From Clostridia bacterium (GTDB lineage Bacteria > Bacillota > Clostridia > Oscillospirales > CAG-272), in NCBI GenBank assembly GCA_017408585.1, contig JAFQUJ010000006.1, positions 1-64,000 on the forward strand: a stretch of 64,000 bases of DNA, read 5' to 3'. A program made the translations under genes and the position numbers. Of this stretch, positions 43,106 to 52,788 are shown one piece after another; within the stretch, counting starts at the first letter, position 1; every line of letters starts with the position of its first letter. The notes below the pieces were generated by a model. That model did no database searches and had not been told where the DNA came from. It saw only the letters and a program-made list of their open reading frames with translations.

Positions 43106-46100
43106 ATGAAAAGAGCAATTAAGCTAAGCATTGTTTTCGTAATGTCGCTTATACTTTGTATGATTTTTGCAGTAATCGCATCTGCCGAAACTTACACGGT
43201 TAAGTATTGCCAAGTAAACGGCACCAGCAAGGCAACTGCGACCACCGATGAAAACGGTAAAATCACGCTAAGAGATACCAGCGTCACCACAACGGACGGA
43301 AAGGTATTCTACGGTTGGTTCACTTCCGACGGAACTTTTTATAAGCCCGGAGAAGAGGTAACCTTTACCGAAAACACTAATTTGAAAGAGGCGTATGCCT
43401 ACGTAATTAAAAGCGTAGAAGATCTTCAAAAATACGTTAAGTCCGCTTATAGAAACAGTCTTGTTCGCCTTGACGTGGATTTGGAAATCAATTCATCTAC
43501 CGGACTTCCGGGTTGGGAAGCAAACAACGGAACGACCTGTATCTACTTTGACTTAAATGGACATACGATCACCGCAAAGGGAACGGGAGATCTTTTCAGT
43601 GCTACAAGAATGTATATGCAATTCTTTAACTTCGACAGCGAAAACGAGGGAAAGATAATTGCAAATGAATTGAAGTCTACGGACGGTATCTATTCTTATG
43701 GCAAACACGGTTCGGGCGATAGCCAAAGCTACGGAATAGTGGTAGGTAAGAATGTTCGTATCGAAACCACGGGCTCGCTCTTTAAAATTCCTAACGATTA
43801 TTGCACCACGGGTTCAGGCGCGGGATTTACTTGCCCAAATGTTAAAATTTGGGGAACGGTTGTTGCTCACTCTCTTGTAAACTGCAATACCAAGAGGACA
43901 ATGCTTTCTAACGTTGACATCTATTCGGGCGCTGACGTTACCCTTACGGGTGATAGCTGGTGGATAAATCCTCGCACGGATTATACAACCTCATTCGCCG
44001 ACTTCATGATTGAGCCGGGCGCGAAATTTACAACTACAAACGATAACTTTAATTGGCTACCCTCAAACTCATACTTGAAATACGTTGAATACGATGTTAA
44101 GGGTGGAACATTTAACGCCAAACTTCCCGACGAATTCTTGAAGGACGGATATGAATCCGTTTACAATGCCGAAACAGGCTATTACACCGTAGAATACGTA
44201 GCCTGCACTGTTGAGGGCTCAAACGGTGTTCATAACTATGTAAAAGCCGAGTATTGCGACGGATTAGTTCCTACTTGCACGGAAGACGGACTTGCTTATT
44301 TCCGTTGCGGATGTGGAAGTTACTACGTTGACAACGTGGACGCGCTCGGTCACGATTATAGCATCATTGAAATTGTAACCCCCGCAACCTTAAGCACCAC
44401 TGGTACAAAAAAATATACTTGCGCAAATTGTGGCGACACATATACTCAAGACTATGTAGCTGACGCAACAGACGCTTTGGCAACAATAGTTGTAAAGGAT
44501 GAAAACGGAGAAGAAAAAATCGTATCAGTTCCATTTAACAGTCTATTTATTATAACAGCAAATTCCGACGGAAGCGTTACACTAAATGGTATAGCTGATA
44601 CAATTGTTGTTTCAGAAACGGAGTCATATACAAAGAATGATATCGTAAAGCTTGAAATTTTCGGTGTTACAATAATAGCAACAGGCGCAATTAAGGATAT
44701 GTCCGCACTTACCGAGGTTGTAATCGCCGATGGAACAAAAATCACCTTTGAAACTGCATCATTTGATACCTGCGCAAGCCTTGAAAAGCTTGTTCTTGGT
44801 AATGGAACAATAGCAACCTTCAAGCAGTTTACAGTAAAATCAAGCGTAACAAATACAGCTGATAACGCAGGCAATACGGTTACTACCCCAACCTGCCCTA
44901 ACTTTGCAATAATTGATGCAAGAGGCGCAGATGTAACATTTGAAAATCTCGCATTTAGATTTAATGGCGCAATTAAGCATGTGCTTATGAGCGAGGGTAA
45001 CACCTATTATTTTGGAAGATTTGCCTTCCATAGATCAGCTCTTGAAGAGGTTATCTTGCCTGATAATTCGACAGTAACCCTTTCTATAAAATCATTCGCT
45101 GAAACAAAAACATTGAAGTATGTTTATGTCGGTGCAAACTGTCTTACTAACAGAAGTAATGGTAAGATTGCTCTTGGAGATGATAGTAGTAACACCTCTG
45201 TCTTTGGCGGAAACGCTGTGCTATCTAAGGTTGTACTGATGGATGTTGAATACATCGGCAAATGGACACTTAGCGTTAAAACCTCAGGAGACTACGCAGC
45301 TAAAAATGACCTATACATTTATTCTCATGCGGATTCGCTAACCTTTAATACAAGCGATTGCTCTATCAATGATAGAAACGCATATAATGTCTTCATTTAT
45401 GCAAATGGCGTAGCTAATACACCTAAAAACTGTCATTATGTAATTTACGCAGGCATTCCACATAAGTATGTGGCAGAGGACTCACAGCCAACCTGTACAT
45501 TACCAGGCGTAGCAGGCTATACCATTGATTGCCCATGCGGAGTTATTGAAAACGGAGAATACACAGTAACTGCTTATTCAAGCTACACAGGAGATACAAC
45601 AGGCGGTACAATCACCATTACAGGTGAAATCATCCCTGCAAACGGGCACGAATTTGATCCGGCAAATGGCGCTACCCTGATATCTCAAACCGAAGCAAAA
45701 TGTGGCGAAAAATCAGTAGCTACATATAAGTGTGCAAACTGCGACGAAACCACATCAGTTGAGGTTGGAGAGGCAAAGGAGCATACTGCAGGCGCAACCA
45801 CCACAGTCCCCCCAACCTGCACAGTAGATGGTCTTTCACAAATTACCTGCTCACTATGTAATCAGGTAATGAGTGCCGAGGTTATCTCTGCAACAGGACA
45901 TACCGCAACAGGTGAATGGGTAGTTATCGAAAATGGCACATGTACTGTTGGACAAACAAGAGTTCAATATTGTAAGAATGATGGCTGTGATGCAGTGGTG
46001 CTTAGCGAAACTGACGAGCCCGTGGGACACACCTCAAATGGCGAGTGGATATATGAGGTAACTCCTGACTGCCTAAATGGCGGAGTAAAGTATCAGCGTT

Positions 46101-46735
46101 GCACAGTATGCCGTGCAATTTGTGAAACAGAAGCAATCGACGCACTCGGCCACGAATTTGATATCAATAACGGAGCATTTGTAAGCGAAATTAAATACGC
46201 AGAGGGCTTTAATAAGACCGGAACAACAAAGACAACCTGTGCTCGTTGCGAGGAAACACAGGATGGCGAATGCGCTCCAATATTTACCGCAAAGGGCTAT
46301 TCTGTAAATAATGCTGGTAACAGCCTAAATGGTGGCTATACCGTAGATATTGAACTTCTCAAGGCATATATAGGTGTAAGTGGAAGCATTGAGTTTGGTA
46401 TCGTAATTGCAAACGCAAATACCTTTAATGGAAGCTTCTTTGACGGAAAAGTGGTCAACAATGAAAAAGCACTTCAGGTAAGCATATCACCTGAATATTC
46501 AAACTTTGATTGCTCAATTGACTTTGGCACAACATCAAATAGCACTCTTGAGCTTATCATTTGCGCATATGTAATTGACGAGAACGGAAATGCAAGCTTC
46601 ATTCAGGCAGAGAATGATTATGCTCTTGAAGTAACTGTTGGCTCACAGCTGTTTACTAAGGTAACTCTTGACCTTGTTGCAACAAATGTTGTCGAGCAAC
46701 CGGATGCAATCCTTCCTACAAATGACGAGGAATAA
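43106..46735 (+). CDS. Large secreted protein, paralogue of the protein at 34118
   Basis: A 1209-residue protein with the same module order as its paralogue: signal peptide (to about residue 28, 'VIASAE'), an InlB-repeat-like module ('KVFYGWFTSDGTFYKPG'), a beta-helix-like region ('FDLNGHTITAKG'), a Cys-pair module, an LRR_5-like region (about 470-770, 'ALTEVVIADGTKITF'), several Cys-pair modules and the shared C-terminal domain ending 'ILPTNDEE'. Over roughly the first 410 codons ACG and GAC codons are visibly more frequent than elsewhere, with a shift near 44330-44460. The last ~600 bp nearly equal 37110-37713. These two facts suggest the gene is a mosaic shaped by recombination. Function is unknown; no anchor motif is seen. 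Confidence 0.85.
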   Translation: MKRAIKLSIVFVMSLILCMIFAVIASAETYTVKYCQVNGTSKATATTDENGKITLRDTSVTTTDGKVFYGWFTSDGTFYKPGEEVTFTENTNLKEAYAYVIKSVEDLQKYVKSAYRNSLVRLDVDLEINSSTGLPGWEANNGTTCIYFDLNGHTITAKGTGDLFSATRMYMQFFNFDSENEGKIIANELKSTDGIYSYGKHGSGDSQSYGIVVGKNVRIETTGSLFKIPNDYCTTGSGAGFTCPNVKIWGTVVAHSLVNCNTKRTMLSNVDIYSGADVTLTGDSWWINPRTDYTTSFADFMIEPGAKFTTTNDNFNWLPSNSYLKYVEYDVKGGTFNAKLPDEFLKDGYESVYNAETGYYTVEYVACTVEGSNGVHNYVKAEYCDGLVPTCTEDGLAYFRCGCGSYYVDNVDALGHDYSIIEIVTPATLSTTGTKKYTCANCGDTYTQDYVADATDALATIVVKDENGEEKIVSVPFNSLFIITANSDGSVTLNGIADTIVVSETESYTKNDIVKLEIFGVTIIATGAIKDMSALTEVVIADGTKITFETASFDTCASLEKLVLGNGTIATFKQFTVKSSVTNTADNAGNTVTTPTCPNFAIIDARGADVTFENLAFRFNGAIKHVLMSEGNTYYFGRFAFHRSALEEVILPDNSTVTLSIKSFAETKTLKYVYVGANCLTNRSNGKIALGDDSSNTSVFGGNAVLSKVVLMDVEYIGKWTLSVKTSGDYAAKNDLYIYSHADSLTFNTSDCSINDRNAYNVFIYANGVANTPKNCHYVIYAGIPHKYVAEDSQPTCTLPGVAGYTIDCPCGVIENGEYTVTAYSSYTGDTTGGTITITGEIIPANGHEFDPANGATLISQTEAKCGEKSVATYKCANCDETTSVEVGEAKEHTAGATTTVPPTCTVDGLSQITCSLCNQVMSAEVISATGHTATGEWVVIENGTCTVGQTRVQYCKNDGCDAVVLSETDEPVGHTSNGEWIYEVTPDCLNGGVKYQRCTVCRAICETEAIDALGHEFDINNGAFVSEIKYAEGFNKTGTTKTTCARCEETQDGECAPIFTAKGYSVNNAGNSLNGGYTVDIELLKAYIGVSGSIEFGIVIANANTFNGSFFDGKVVNNEKALQVSISPEYSNFDCSIDFGTTSNSTLELIICAYVIDENGNASFIQAENDYALEVTVGSQLFTKVTLDLVATNVVEQPDAILPTNDEE

Positions 46736-46744
46736 TTAAAATGA

Positions 46745-46780
46745 AAAAAGAACAGGATTTCAAAATCCTGTTCTTTTTAT
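46745..46780. terminator. Bidirectional terminator
   Basis: Perfect inverted repeat AGAACAGGATTT/AAATCCTGTTCT with A and T runs on both sides, between convergent genes. Confidence 0.9.
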
Positions 46781-46791
46781 ATTTAACTATA

Positions 46792-47400
46792 TTAAAGAGC
46801 CTTTTTAATTGCATCAAGCAAATCGTCAAATTCGTCAAATGCGGGAAGGCTTGGATAGTCAGCCTTGATTTTGTCTGTGCTTCTAAATAGGAAGCCTGCC
46901 TTAGAATTGAGTATCATACCAAGATCGTTATAGCTATCACCGCTTGCAATAGTTTCAAAGCCAACGCTTTGAAGTGCCTTGACAGTTGAAAGCTTTGAGT
47001 TTTCAATTCTCATTTTAAAGCCTGTAATCTCTCCATCTTCGGCAACCTCAAGAGTGTTACAGAAAATGGTAGGCATACCAAGCTTTTTCATAAGAGGAGC
47101 AGCAAATTGTGTAAATGTGTCACTAATAATAATAACCTGTGTCATAGAACGAAGCTCGTCAAGAAACGCCTTAGCGCCCTCAAGAGGCTCAATTGTAGCG
47201 ATAGTGTCTTGAATTTCCTTAAGGCCAAGACCGTGTTCCTTTAAAATGCCGATTCGATATTTCATAAGCTTGTCATAATCGGGCTCATCACGAGTTGTTC
47301 TGCGAAGCTCGGGAATACCGGTAGCCTCGGCAAACGCAATCCAAATTTCAGGCACTAAAACGCCTTCAAGATCAAGACAAACAATGTTCATATTACTCAT
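46792..47400 (-). CDS. thrH: ThrH-type phosphoserine phosphatase/homoserine phosphotransferase
   Basis: A 202-residue HAD-superfamily phosphatase. The nucleophile motif is 'CLDLEGVLVPE' (D-x-E, as in ThrH), followed by 'DEPDYDKLMKYRI', 'IIISDTFTQFAAPLM' and 'ASGDSYNDLGMIL'. ThrH of Pseudomonas dephosphorylates phosphoserine and can transfer the phosphate to homoserine; the substrate here is assigned by family. AAGGAG lies eight bases before the ATG. It is divergent from the secreted protease gene with back-to-back promoters. Confidence 0.88.
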   Translation of the reverse strand: MSNMNIVCLDLEGVLVPEIWIAFAEATGIPELRRTTRDEPDYDKLMKYRIGILKEHGLGLKEIQDTIATIEPLEGAKAFLDELRSMTQVIIISDTFTQFAAPLMKKLGMPTIFCNTLEVAEDGEITGFKMRIENSKLSTVKALQSVGFETIASGDSYNDLGMILNSKAGFLFRSTDKIKADYPSLPAFDEFDDLLDAIKKAL

Positions 47401-47442
47401 AATTTTAACTCCTTAAAATTGATAAAATTTTCAAACACCAAC

Positions 47443-47471
47443 ATTTTAACACACATTTTTCAGTTTGTCAA
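47443..47471 (-). promoter_or_regulatory. Promoter of thrH
   Basis: Minus strand TTGACA, 17 bases, TAAAAT with TGTGT before the -10 box. Its -35 box is eight bases from that of the divergent protease promoter. Confidence 0.75.
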
Positions 47472-47479
47472 CTTTATAT

Positions 47480-47508
47480 TTGACATTTTATAAAATATGT
47501 GTTAGAAT
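47480..47508 (+). promoter_or_regulatory. Promoter of the secreted protease gene
   Basis: TTGACA, 17 bases, TAGAAT with TGT before the -10 box. Confidence 0.75.
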
Positions 47509-47551
47509 GTATATATACTATTTCAAAAAAATAATTTTAAACGGAGAAAAT

Positions 47552-49393
47552 ATGAAAATTAAAGCGTTAATTTTATCAATTTTGCTCGTTTTGTGTATAG
47601 GCCTTGTTGCGTGCGACGAGGAGGCTATCCCCTCACAGAGCTCAAGCGAGAACGAGCATACACACAGCTATGCTAAAACGGTTGTACCCCCTACCTGTAC
47701 CGAGCAGGGCTATACCATCATGAAATGTGATTGCGGTAGCGAGGGAAAAAGCGAATATGTTGACCCCCTAGGACACACTCTAGGCGAATGGAAAACAATA
47801 TCGACCGCATCCTGCACCGAGGACGGCAGAAAAGAGCAATATTGCACCGTCTGCGAGGAGCTTGTAAATTACGAAACCACAAGCAAGCTAAACCACTATT
47901 ACACAACCAAAACAGTAGCTCCAAGCTGTGAGGCGCAGGGCTATAATGAAAATGTTTGTAAAACCTGTGGCTACACCTACAACAATGGCTTTGTTCCTAA
48001 AACAGATTGCGTTGCGGGCGACCCTGTGGTTGTTTTGTCATCTACCTGTAAAAATACAGGCAAGCAAAAATACTATTGTAAAAGCTGTAATAAAGAGCTA
48101 AAGGAGGAGTCGCTTTCCGTTATCTCTTGCTCATATATGGCGTATCCAATCGAGAAAACAGATGAAAAAGAGGCACATACCCTCTATGTTTGTATATCGT
48201 GTGGTGATTCTTATGAAGGACCATACATTTCAAAGGAAGCGCTAACACAAAAAACCGCTAAGGAAATTTATGCCCAATCTAAGAATGCCCTAGTTGAAAT
48301 TCTCACCTATGATAGAAAGGGTGACCCCTTGTCAATCGGTACAGGCTTCTTTATTTCAGCCGATGGCTATATTGCTACAAACTACCATGTTGTAAGAGGC
48401 GCTCACTCTGCCTCAATTGTAAAATATGCCGGTGGAAGCACTATAACAAGCATAAAGATCGTAGCATATAGCATCGAAGAGGATGTAGCAATACTGAAAA
48501 TAGATGCCTCAAATCAAACCTATCTTGAATTCGCAACTAAGGCTCCGGAAACAGGCGATAATATCTACGCTCTCGGTAGCTCTCTCGGACTAACAGATAC
48601 CTTTACCTATGGAATGGTATCAAACCCATCAAGATACATAAACGGCAAGAACTGTATCCAATTTACAGCCCCAATCTCAAGTGGAAATAGTGGTGGACCT
48701 CTAATTGATAACACAGGTAAGGTTGTTGGAATTGTAACTATGACAGTAGAGGATGCCCAAAATATCAATTTTGCAATAAAGGCATCAACTGTAACGGGCG
48801 TGTATGAAAACAAGCTTCAAACACCGCTTGATTTTTCCGGACTATATCAAGAAACTCTCTCTGATAGCGCGTGCGTTGTTTGGAAGTATCACATAATGAA
48901 TAACTATACCGAGAAGGATGATTATACCTATTATATTTATTCATACGAGCCACAAACTCAAACCAGCCTTGCAAGAGAATACTATTTTATCTATGATTCT
49001 CTCGACGATAAGCTCTATCTCCAAATTGATATTGTCGCATCACTAACAGGAATGAACAGACTTTCCATCACAGTTGAGCTAGACGAAACACACGATGGCA
49101 AATACGCTATTAGTATGTATGACTATGAATATTCACAAGCGACAATCATAGGCTATGTAAACCATTCAATCGTTCCAAAGATGATGGCAAGCTATGATGA
49201 CCAAACCTTTAACAAGCTATTCTCGAATATCGAGATAAAATATCTTGAAACTGATACTAACAATCAGCCATCAAAGATGAAGCTTTTGTTATATCAATCA
49301 TATCTTAGCTTGATTTCTAAGTTTTCAAACATTCTTTTGGCATCTGGCACAACCTTGAGTCTTGATACCTTCAATATCAAGCTTCCATCATAA
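47552..49393 (+). CDS. Trypsin-like (S1C/HtrA-type) protease lipoprotein with Cys-pair modules
   Basis: A 613-residue lipoprotein. The start is the ATG at 47552 with GGAG nearby, giving a lipobox 'CIGLVAC' (Cys 21 region); the upstream in-frame ATG lacks these. After a Ser/Glu linker come five Cys-pair modules (about 35-230, 'PTCTEQGYTIMKCDCGS', 'ASCTEDGRKEQYCTVC'), the same type as in the large secreted proteins. The protease domain has His279 ('TNYHVV'), Asp311 ('EEDVAIL') and Ser380 ('SSGNSGGP'). There is no PDZ domain after it; the last 180 residues are unassigned. It should act on the outer membrane face. Shared modules suggest it may be tethered to, or process, the same surface structures. 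Confidence 0.88.
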   Translation: MKIKALILSILLVLCIGLVACDEEAIPSQSSSENEHTHSYAKTVVPPTCTEQGYTIMKCDCGSEGKSEYVDPLGHTLGEWKTISTASCTEDGRKEQYCTVCEELVNYETTSKLNHYYTTKTVAPSCEAQGYNENVCKTCGYTYNNGFVPKTDCVAGDPVVVLSSTCKNTGKQKYYCKSCNKELKEESLSVISCSYMAYPIEKTDEKEAHTLYVCISCGDSYEGPYISKEALTQKTAKEIYAQSKNALVEILTYDRKGDPLSIGTGFFISADGYIATNYHVVRGAHSASIVKYAGGSTITSIKIVAYSIEEDVAILKIDASNQTYLEFATKAPETGDNIYALGSSLGLTDTFTYGMVSNPSRYINGKNCIQFTAPISSGNSGGPLIDNTGKVVGIVTMTVEDAQNINFAIKASTVTGVYENKLQTPLDFSGLYQETLSDSACVVWKYHIMNNYTEKDDYTYYIYSYEPQTQTSLAREYYFIYDSLDDKLYLQIDIVASLTGMNRLSITVELDETHDGKYAISMYDYEYSQATIIGYVNHSIVPKMMASYDDQTFNKLFSNIEIKYLETDTNNQPSKMKLLLYQSYLSLISKFSNILLASGTTLSLDTFNIKLPS

Positions 49394-49423
49394 AAAAGTC
49401 AGATATGTGTCTGTAATTTAACA

Positions 49424-49456
49424 AAAATGCGTCCTTTCAGGGCGCATTTTCCTTTT
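49424..49456 (+). terminator. Terminator of the protease gene
   Basis: AAAATGCGTCC/GGGCGCATTTT with five-base loop, one G-T pair, followed by a T-rich stretch. Confidence 0.75.
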
Positions 49457-49531
49457 GTGGCGATTTTTGAGCAATTTTGAATAAAATAATGCCTGTGCGA
49501 GAAAAATTATTAAAAATATTTATTTATAATA

Positions 49532-49560
49532 TTGAAAAAAGCTCAAAAAGGTGATATACT
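49532..49560 (+). promoter_or_regulatory. Promoter of the oxidoreductase-coaE-M18 region
   Basis: TTGAAA, 17 bases, TATACT with TGA before the -10 box. No terminator is seen from here to 58233, so it may drive a long operon. Confidence 0.65.
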
Positions 49561-49604
49561 TTATCTTGGTATGGTATGAAAACGATAAAAAAGGAGGATT
49601 TGCT

Positions 49605-50726
49605 ATGAAAATAGGACTTTTAGGCTTTGGCTCAATGGGCAGAACACACGCATATTGTGTTAGCGTAATGCCATATTTTTTCTCTGAGCATCCTAACGCC
49701 AAAATATATGGCGTTTGCACAAGAAATATAGAAAACGCCAAAAGCGCATGCGAAAAATTCGACCTTGGTTTTTATACCGATAATGAGGACGATATAATTT
49801 ACAACCCCGAAATTGACGCAGTTGATATTTGCACTCCTAATATCTACCATTACGAGAGCGCTAAAAAGGCAATTCTCGCAGGCAAAAGCGTCTATTGTGA
49901 AAAGCCTCTTTGCGTAACCTATGCACAGGCAAGGGAGCTATCTGAGCTTGCTAAAAAAATGGGAGTCAAGGCGCAAATCGTTTTCAATAATAGATTTTTG
50001 AGTGCTGTCATTCGTGCAAAGCAAATAATTGATAGCGGTGCTCTTGGCAGAATTTTGTCCTTCGACGCAAAATATCTGCATTCAAGCGCAACTAATGTAA
50101 ATAAAAATGCAGGCTGGAAGCAAAATAGCGACATCTGTGGCGGAGGCGTTCTTTTTGACCTTGGCTCACATGTTATCGACCTAATATATTATCTCTGTGG
50201 CGAATTTTCAAGCGTCTATGGCAAAGCACAAATCGCATATCCTACCCGTCGTGGAATGAATGGCGAGAAATGGCAAACCAATGGCGATGAGGCGTTTTAT
50301 ATGCTCTCAACGCTTAAATGTGGCGCTTATGGCACAATAGAGGTAAGCAAAATCGCAGTAGGCTCAAATGATGACCTTTCATTCGAGATAAGAGGCGAAA
50401 ACGGTAGCCTTAGATTTAGCTTAATGGATTTAAACTATCTTGAATATTATTCATGCGCAACGCCTGAGGGCGCATACGGAGCAGAGCGTGGCTATACAAA
50501 AATAGAATGCGTAAATAGATATGAAGCCCCCGCCGGCATCTTCCCGGGTATAAAAGCCCCAATAGGCTGGCTAAGAGGACATATTGGTAGTATGCACGCC
50601 TTTTGCGATGCGGTAGAAAATAATAAAAGCACATGCCCATCATTCGAGGATGGCGCATATGTGCAAAGAGTGCTTGACTGTGCATATCTTTCAAGCAGGG
50701 AGAATAGGGAAATTATCATAGAGTAA
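49605..50726 (+). CDS. Gfo/Idh/MocA-family oxidoreductase
   Basis: A 373-residue NAD(P)-dependent sugar or polyol dehydrogenase-like protein. The Rossmann loop is 'IGLLGFGSMGRTHAY', the catalytic lysine lies in 'YCEKPLCVTYAQA', and the C-terminal substrate domain shows 'GGGVLFDLGSHVIDLIYYL' (conserved G-x-x-x-D-x-x-x-H). AGGAGG precedes the ATG at 49605; the frame upstream to 49551 has no such signal. Substrate is unknown. It heads a same-strand run through coaE, an aminopeptidase and a KDPG aldolase fusion. Confidence 0.9.
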   Translation: MKIGLLGFGSMGRTHAYCVSVMPYFFSEHPNAKIYGVCTRNIENAKSACEKFDLGFYTDNEDDIIYNPEIDAVDICTPNIYHYESAKKAILAGKSVYCEKPLCVTYAQARELSELAKKMGVKAQIVFNNRFLSAVIRAKQIIDSGALGRILSFDAKYLHSSATNVNKNAGWKQNSDICGGGVLFDLGSHVIDLIYYLCGEFSSVYGKAQIAYPTRRGMNGEKWQTNGDEAFYMLSTLKCGAYGTIEVSKIAVGSNDDLSFEIRGENGSLRFSLMDLNYLEYYSCATPEGAYGAERGYTKIECVNRYEAPAGIFPGIKAPIGWLRGHIGSMHAFCDAVENNKSTCPSFEDGAYVQRVLDCAYLSSRENREIIIE

Positions 50727-50742
50727 ACCTTGGAGGTAAGTT

Positions 50743-51351
50743 ATGATAACGATAGGACTCTGTGGCTCGACAGGAGCAGGAAAGGGCTATGTGTGCTCAC
50801 GCCTTGCCGAATATGGCATACCATTCATAGACACAGACCGTCTTTACGCAACAAAAACAGTTGCCATAGGCTCACCATGCCTTGATGAGCTGTGTATGTT
50901 TTTTGGCAAGGAAATATTAAATGGAGATGGCACATTAAACAAGAGCGTTCTCTCAAAGAAGGTATTTGAGGGTGCAAACGCCTCTCAGCATTTAAAGGTG
51001 CTTAATACCATTACGCATAAGTATATAAAAGAAGATGTTTTAGAAATACTTGCCGAAAATAAGAAAAACGGAGCTAGGGCAACCGTAATTGACGCTCCCG
51101 TTTTGTTCGAGAGTGGCTTTGACAGTATCTGCGATTGCACAATTTGCGTCACCGCTCCTATAAAAGAAAAGCTGGAACGAATTATAAAGCGAGACAATAT
51201 TACAATGGAGAAGGCACAGGCAAGGCTTCAAAGTCAGCTCCCTGATGAAAGATTAAGAGAGCTTTGCGATTACGAAATCGTAAACGATAATGAGCACAGC
51301 CTCGACTCTCAAATTTTAGAAATAGTTAAAAAATTAAACCTTGATAGATAG
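50743..51351 (+). CDS. coaE: Dephospho-CoA kinase
   Basis: A 202-residue P-loop kinase for the last step of coenzyme A synthesis. 'GLCGSTGAGKGYVCSRL' is the nucleotide loop, 'FIDTDRLYA' the substrate-binding region, and 'VIDAPVLFESGFDSICD' and 'RIIKRDNI' are family motifs. It starts 16 bases after the oxidoreductase gene with GGAGG before the ATG. The stop codon is TAG. Confidence 0.94.
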   Translation: MITIGLCGSTGAGKGYVCSRLAEYGIPFIDTDRLYATKTVAIGSPCLDELCMFFGKEILNGDGTLNKSVLSKKVFEGANASQHLKVLNTITHKYIKEDVLEILAENKKNGARATVIDAPVLFESGFDSICDCTICVTAPIKEKLERIIKRDNITMEKAQARLQSQLPDERLRELCDYEIVNDNEHSLDSQILEIVKKLNLDR

Positions 51352-51360
51352 GAGAAAAGT

Positions 51361-52758
51361 ATGGAAGAAATCGAAAAGAGCACAGAGGAGCTCTTAAAGG
51401 AAAAGCTCTTCTACAAAAAGAAAAACGCCTTTACAAGCGACGAGGAAAATTACAAGGAGCTTGTCAGGGCCTATGCTGAGGGCTATAAGACCTTCTTGGA
51501 CCGTTCTAAAACAGAGCGTGAGGCAGTAGTCGAGGCAATACGCATGGCAAAGGAAAACGGCTTTGTCGAGTATAAGCTGGGCGAAAAAATCACTCGTGGC
51601 GGAAAATACTATTTTAATAATCGTGGCAAGAGCTTGTACCTCTTTGTAGCAGGAACAGAGCCACTTGAAAACGGAATTAGAATTTGTGCATCTCATATCG
51701 ACTCTCCAAGACTTGATATGAAACAGCATCCGCTTTACGAAAGTGAAAAAATGGCATATTTGAAAACTCACTATTATGGTGGAATTAGAAAATACCAATG
51801 GGTAACCATTCCACTGGCACTTCACGGAGTAGTTACTAAGGCAGATGGCGAAACCGTCAATGTCGTAATCGGTGAGGACGAGGGCGATCCCGTATTCTGC
51901 ATAACCGACCTTCTCCCGCATTTAGCGCAGGATCAATCAACAAAGCCTCTTTCAAAGGCATTTTCGGGAGAGGGACTTAACCTTCTTATAGGAAGCGAGC
52001 CCTTTGGAGAGTGCGACGAGGCAATCAAGCTAAATATGCTAAAAATTCTCAACGAAAAGTACGGAATTATTGAGGCAGACTTTATGAGCGCAGAGCTAGT
52101 TGCAGTTCCCGCAATGAGAGCAAGAGATCTAGGACTAGACAGATCCTTTGTCGCAGGCTATGGTCACGACGATAGAGTTTGCTCCTATCCTGCAATCACA
52201 GCGATTCTTGAAAACAAGAATAGTGAGCATACAATCATGTGCGTGCTTGCCGACAAGGAGGAAATCGGTAGCGAGGGCGTTAGTGGAATGCAATGTGACC
52301 TCATAATCGATTTGATGGAGGAAATTTGTAAGTGTCTTGGTGGCAACTTCAATGTTGTTAAGGCAAATTCAATGTGCCTAAGCGCCGATGTAAATGCAGG
52401 CTATGACCCACTTTATTCTGAGGTGTTTGAAAAGCGCAATAGCGCTCTTATGAATTGTGGTGTGGTAATGTCAAAATATACAGGCGCAAGAGGCAAGAGC
52501 TCTACAAGCGACGCAAGTGCTGAATATGTTGGCAAAATCAGAAAAATCTTTGACGATAATGGTGTGATTTGGCAAACCGCAGAGCTAGGAAAGGTTGATG
52601 TAGGTGGTGGCGGAACTGTCGCTATGTATATCGCAAATCATAACATCGACACAGTCGATATCGGCGTTCCCGTTCTTTCAATGCACGCTCCTATGGAAGT
52701 AATTGCAAAGAACGATTTATACGAGGCTCATAAGGCATTTAGTGCTTTTTGTAAATAA
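51361..52758 (+). CDS. M18-family aminopeptidase
   Basis: A 465-residue metallo-aminopeptidase of the M18 (aspartyl aminopeptidase/ApeA) family, active in the cytoplasm on peptides. Two zinc ions are expected to bind 'ASHIDSPRLD' (H, D), 'ADKEEIGSEG' (catalytic E and ligand E), 'SADVNAGYDP' (D) and 'LSMHAPMEVI' (H). 'GYGHDDRVCSYPAI' is also conserved. GGAG stands seven bases before the ATG, nine bases after the coaE stop. Length is normal for the family. Confidence 0.92.
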   Translation: MEEIEKSTEELLKEKLFYKKKNAFTSDEENYKELVRAYAEGYKTFLDRSKTEREAVVEAIRMAKENGFVEYKLGEKITRGGKYYFNNRGKSLYLFVAGTEPLENGIRICASHIDSPRLDMKQHPLYESEKMAYLKTHYYGGIRKYQWVTIPLALHGVVTKADGETVNVVIGEDEGDPVFCITDLLPHLAQDQSTKPLSKAFSGEGLNLLIGSEPFGECDEAIKLNMLKILNEKYGIIEADFMSAELVAVPAMRARDLGLDRSFVAGYGHDDRVCSYPAITAILENKNSEHTIMCVLADKEEIGSEGVSGMQCDLIIDLMEEICKCLGGNFNVVKANSMCLSADVNAGYDPLYSEVFEKRNSALMNCGVVMSKYTGARGKSSTSDASAEYVGKIRKIFDDNGVIWQTAELGKVDVGGGGTVAMYIANHNIDTVDIGVPVLSMHAPMEVIAKNDLYEAHKAFSAFCK

Positions 52759-52788
52759 CTCAAAAACAATTGAAAAGAGGATATAAAA

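Noticed and set aside
44452..45003. Antisense open frame of 183 codons inside the secreted-protein gene
   Set aside because: It is a shadow of the repetitive coding strand, lacks a ribosome site and resembles no protein.
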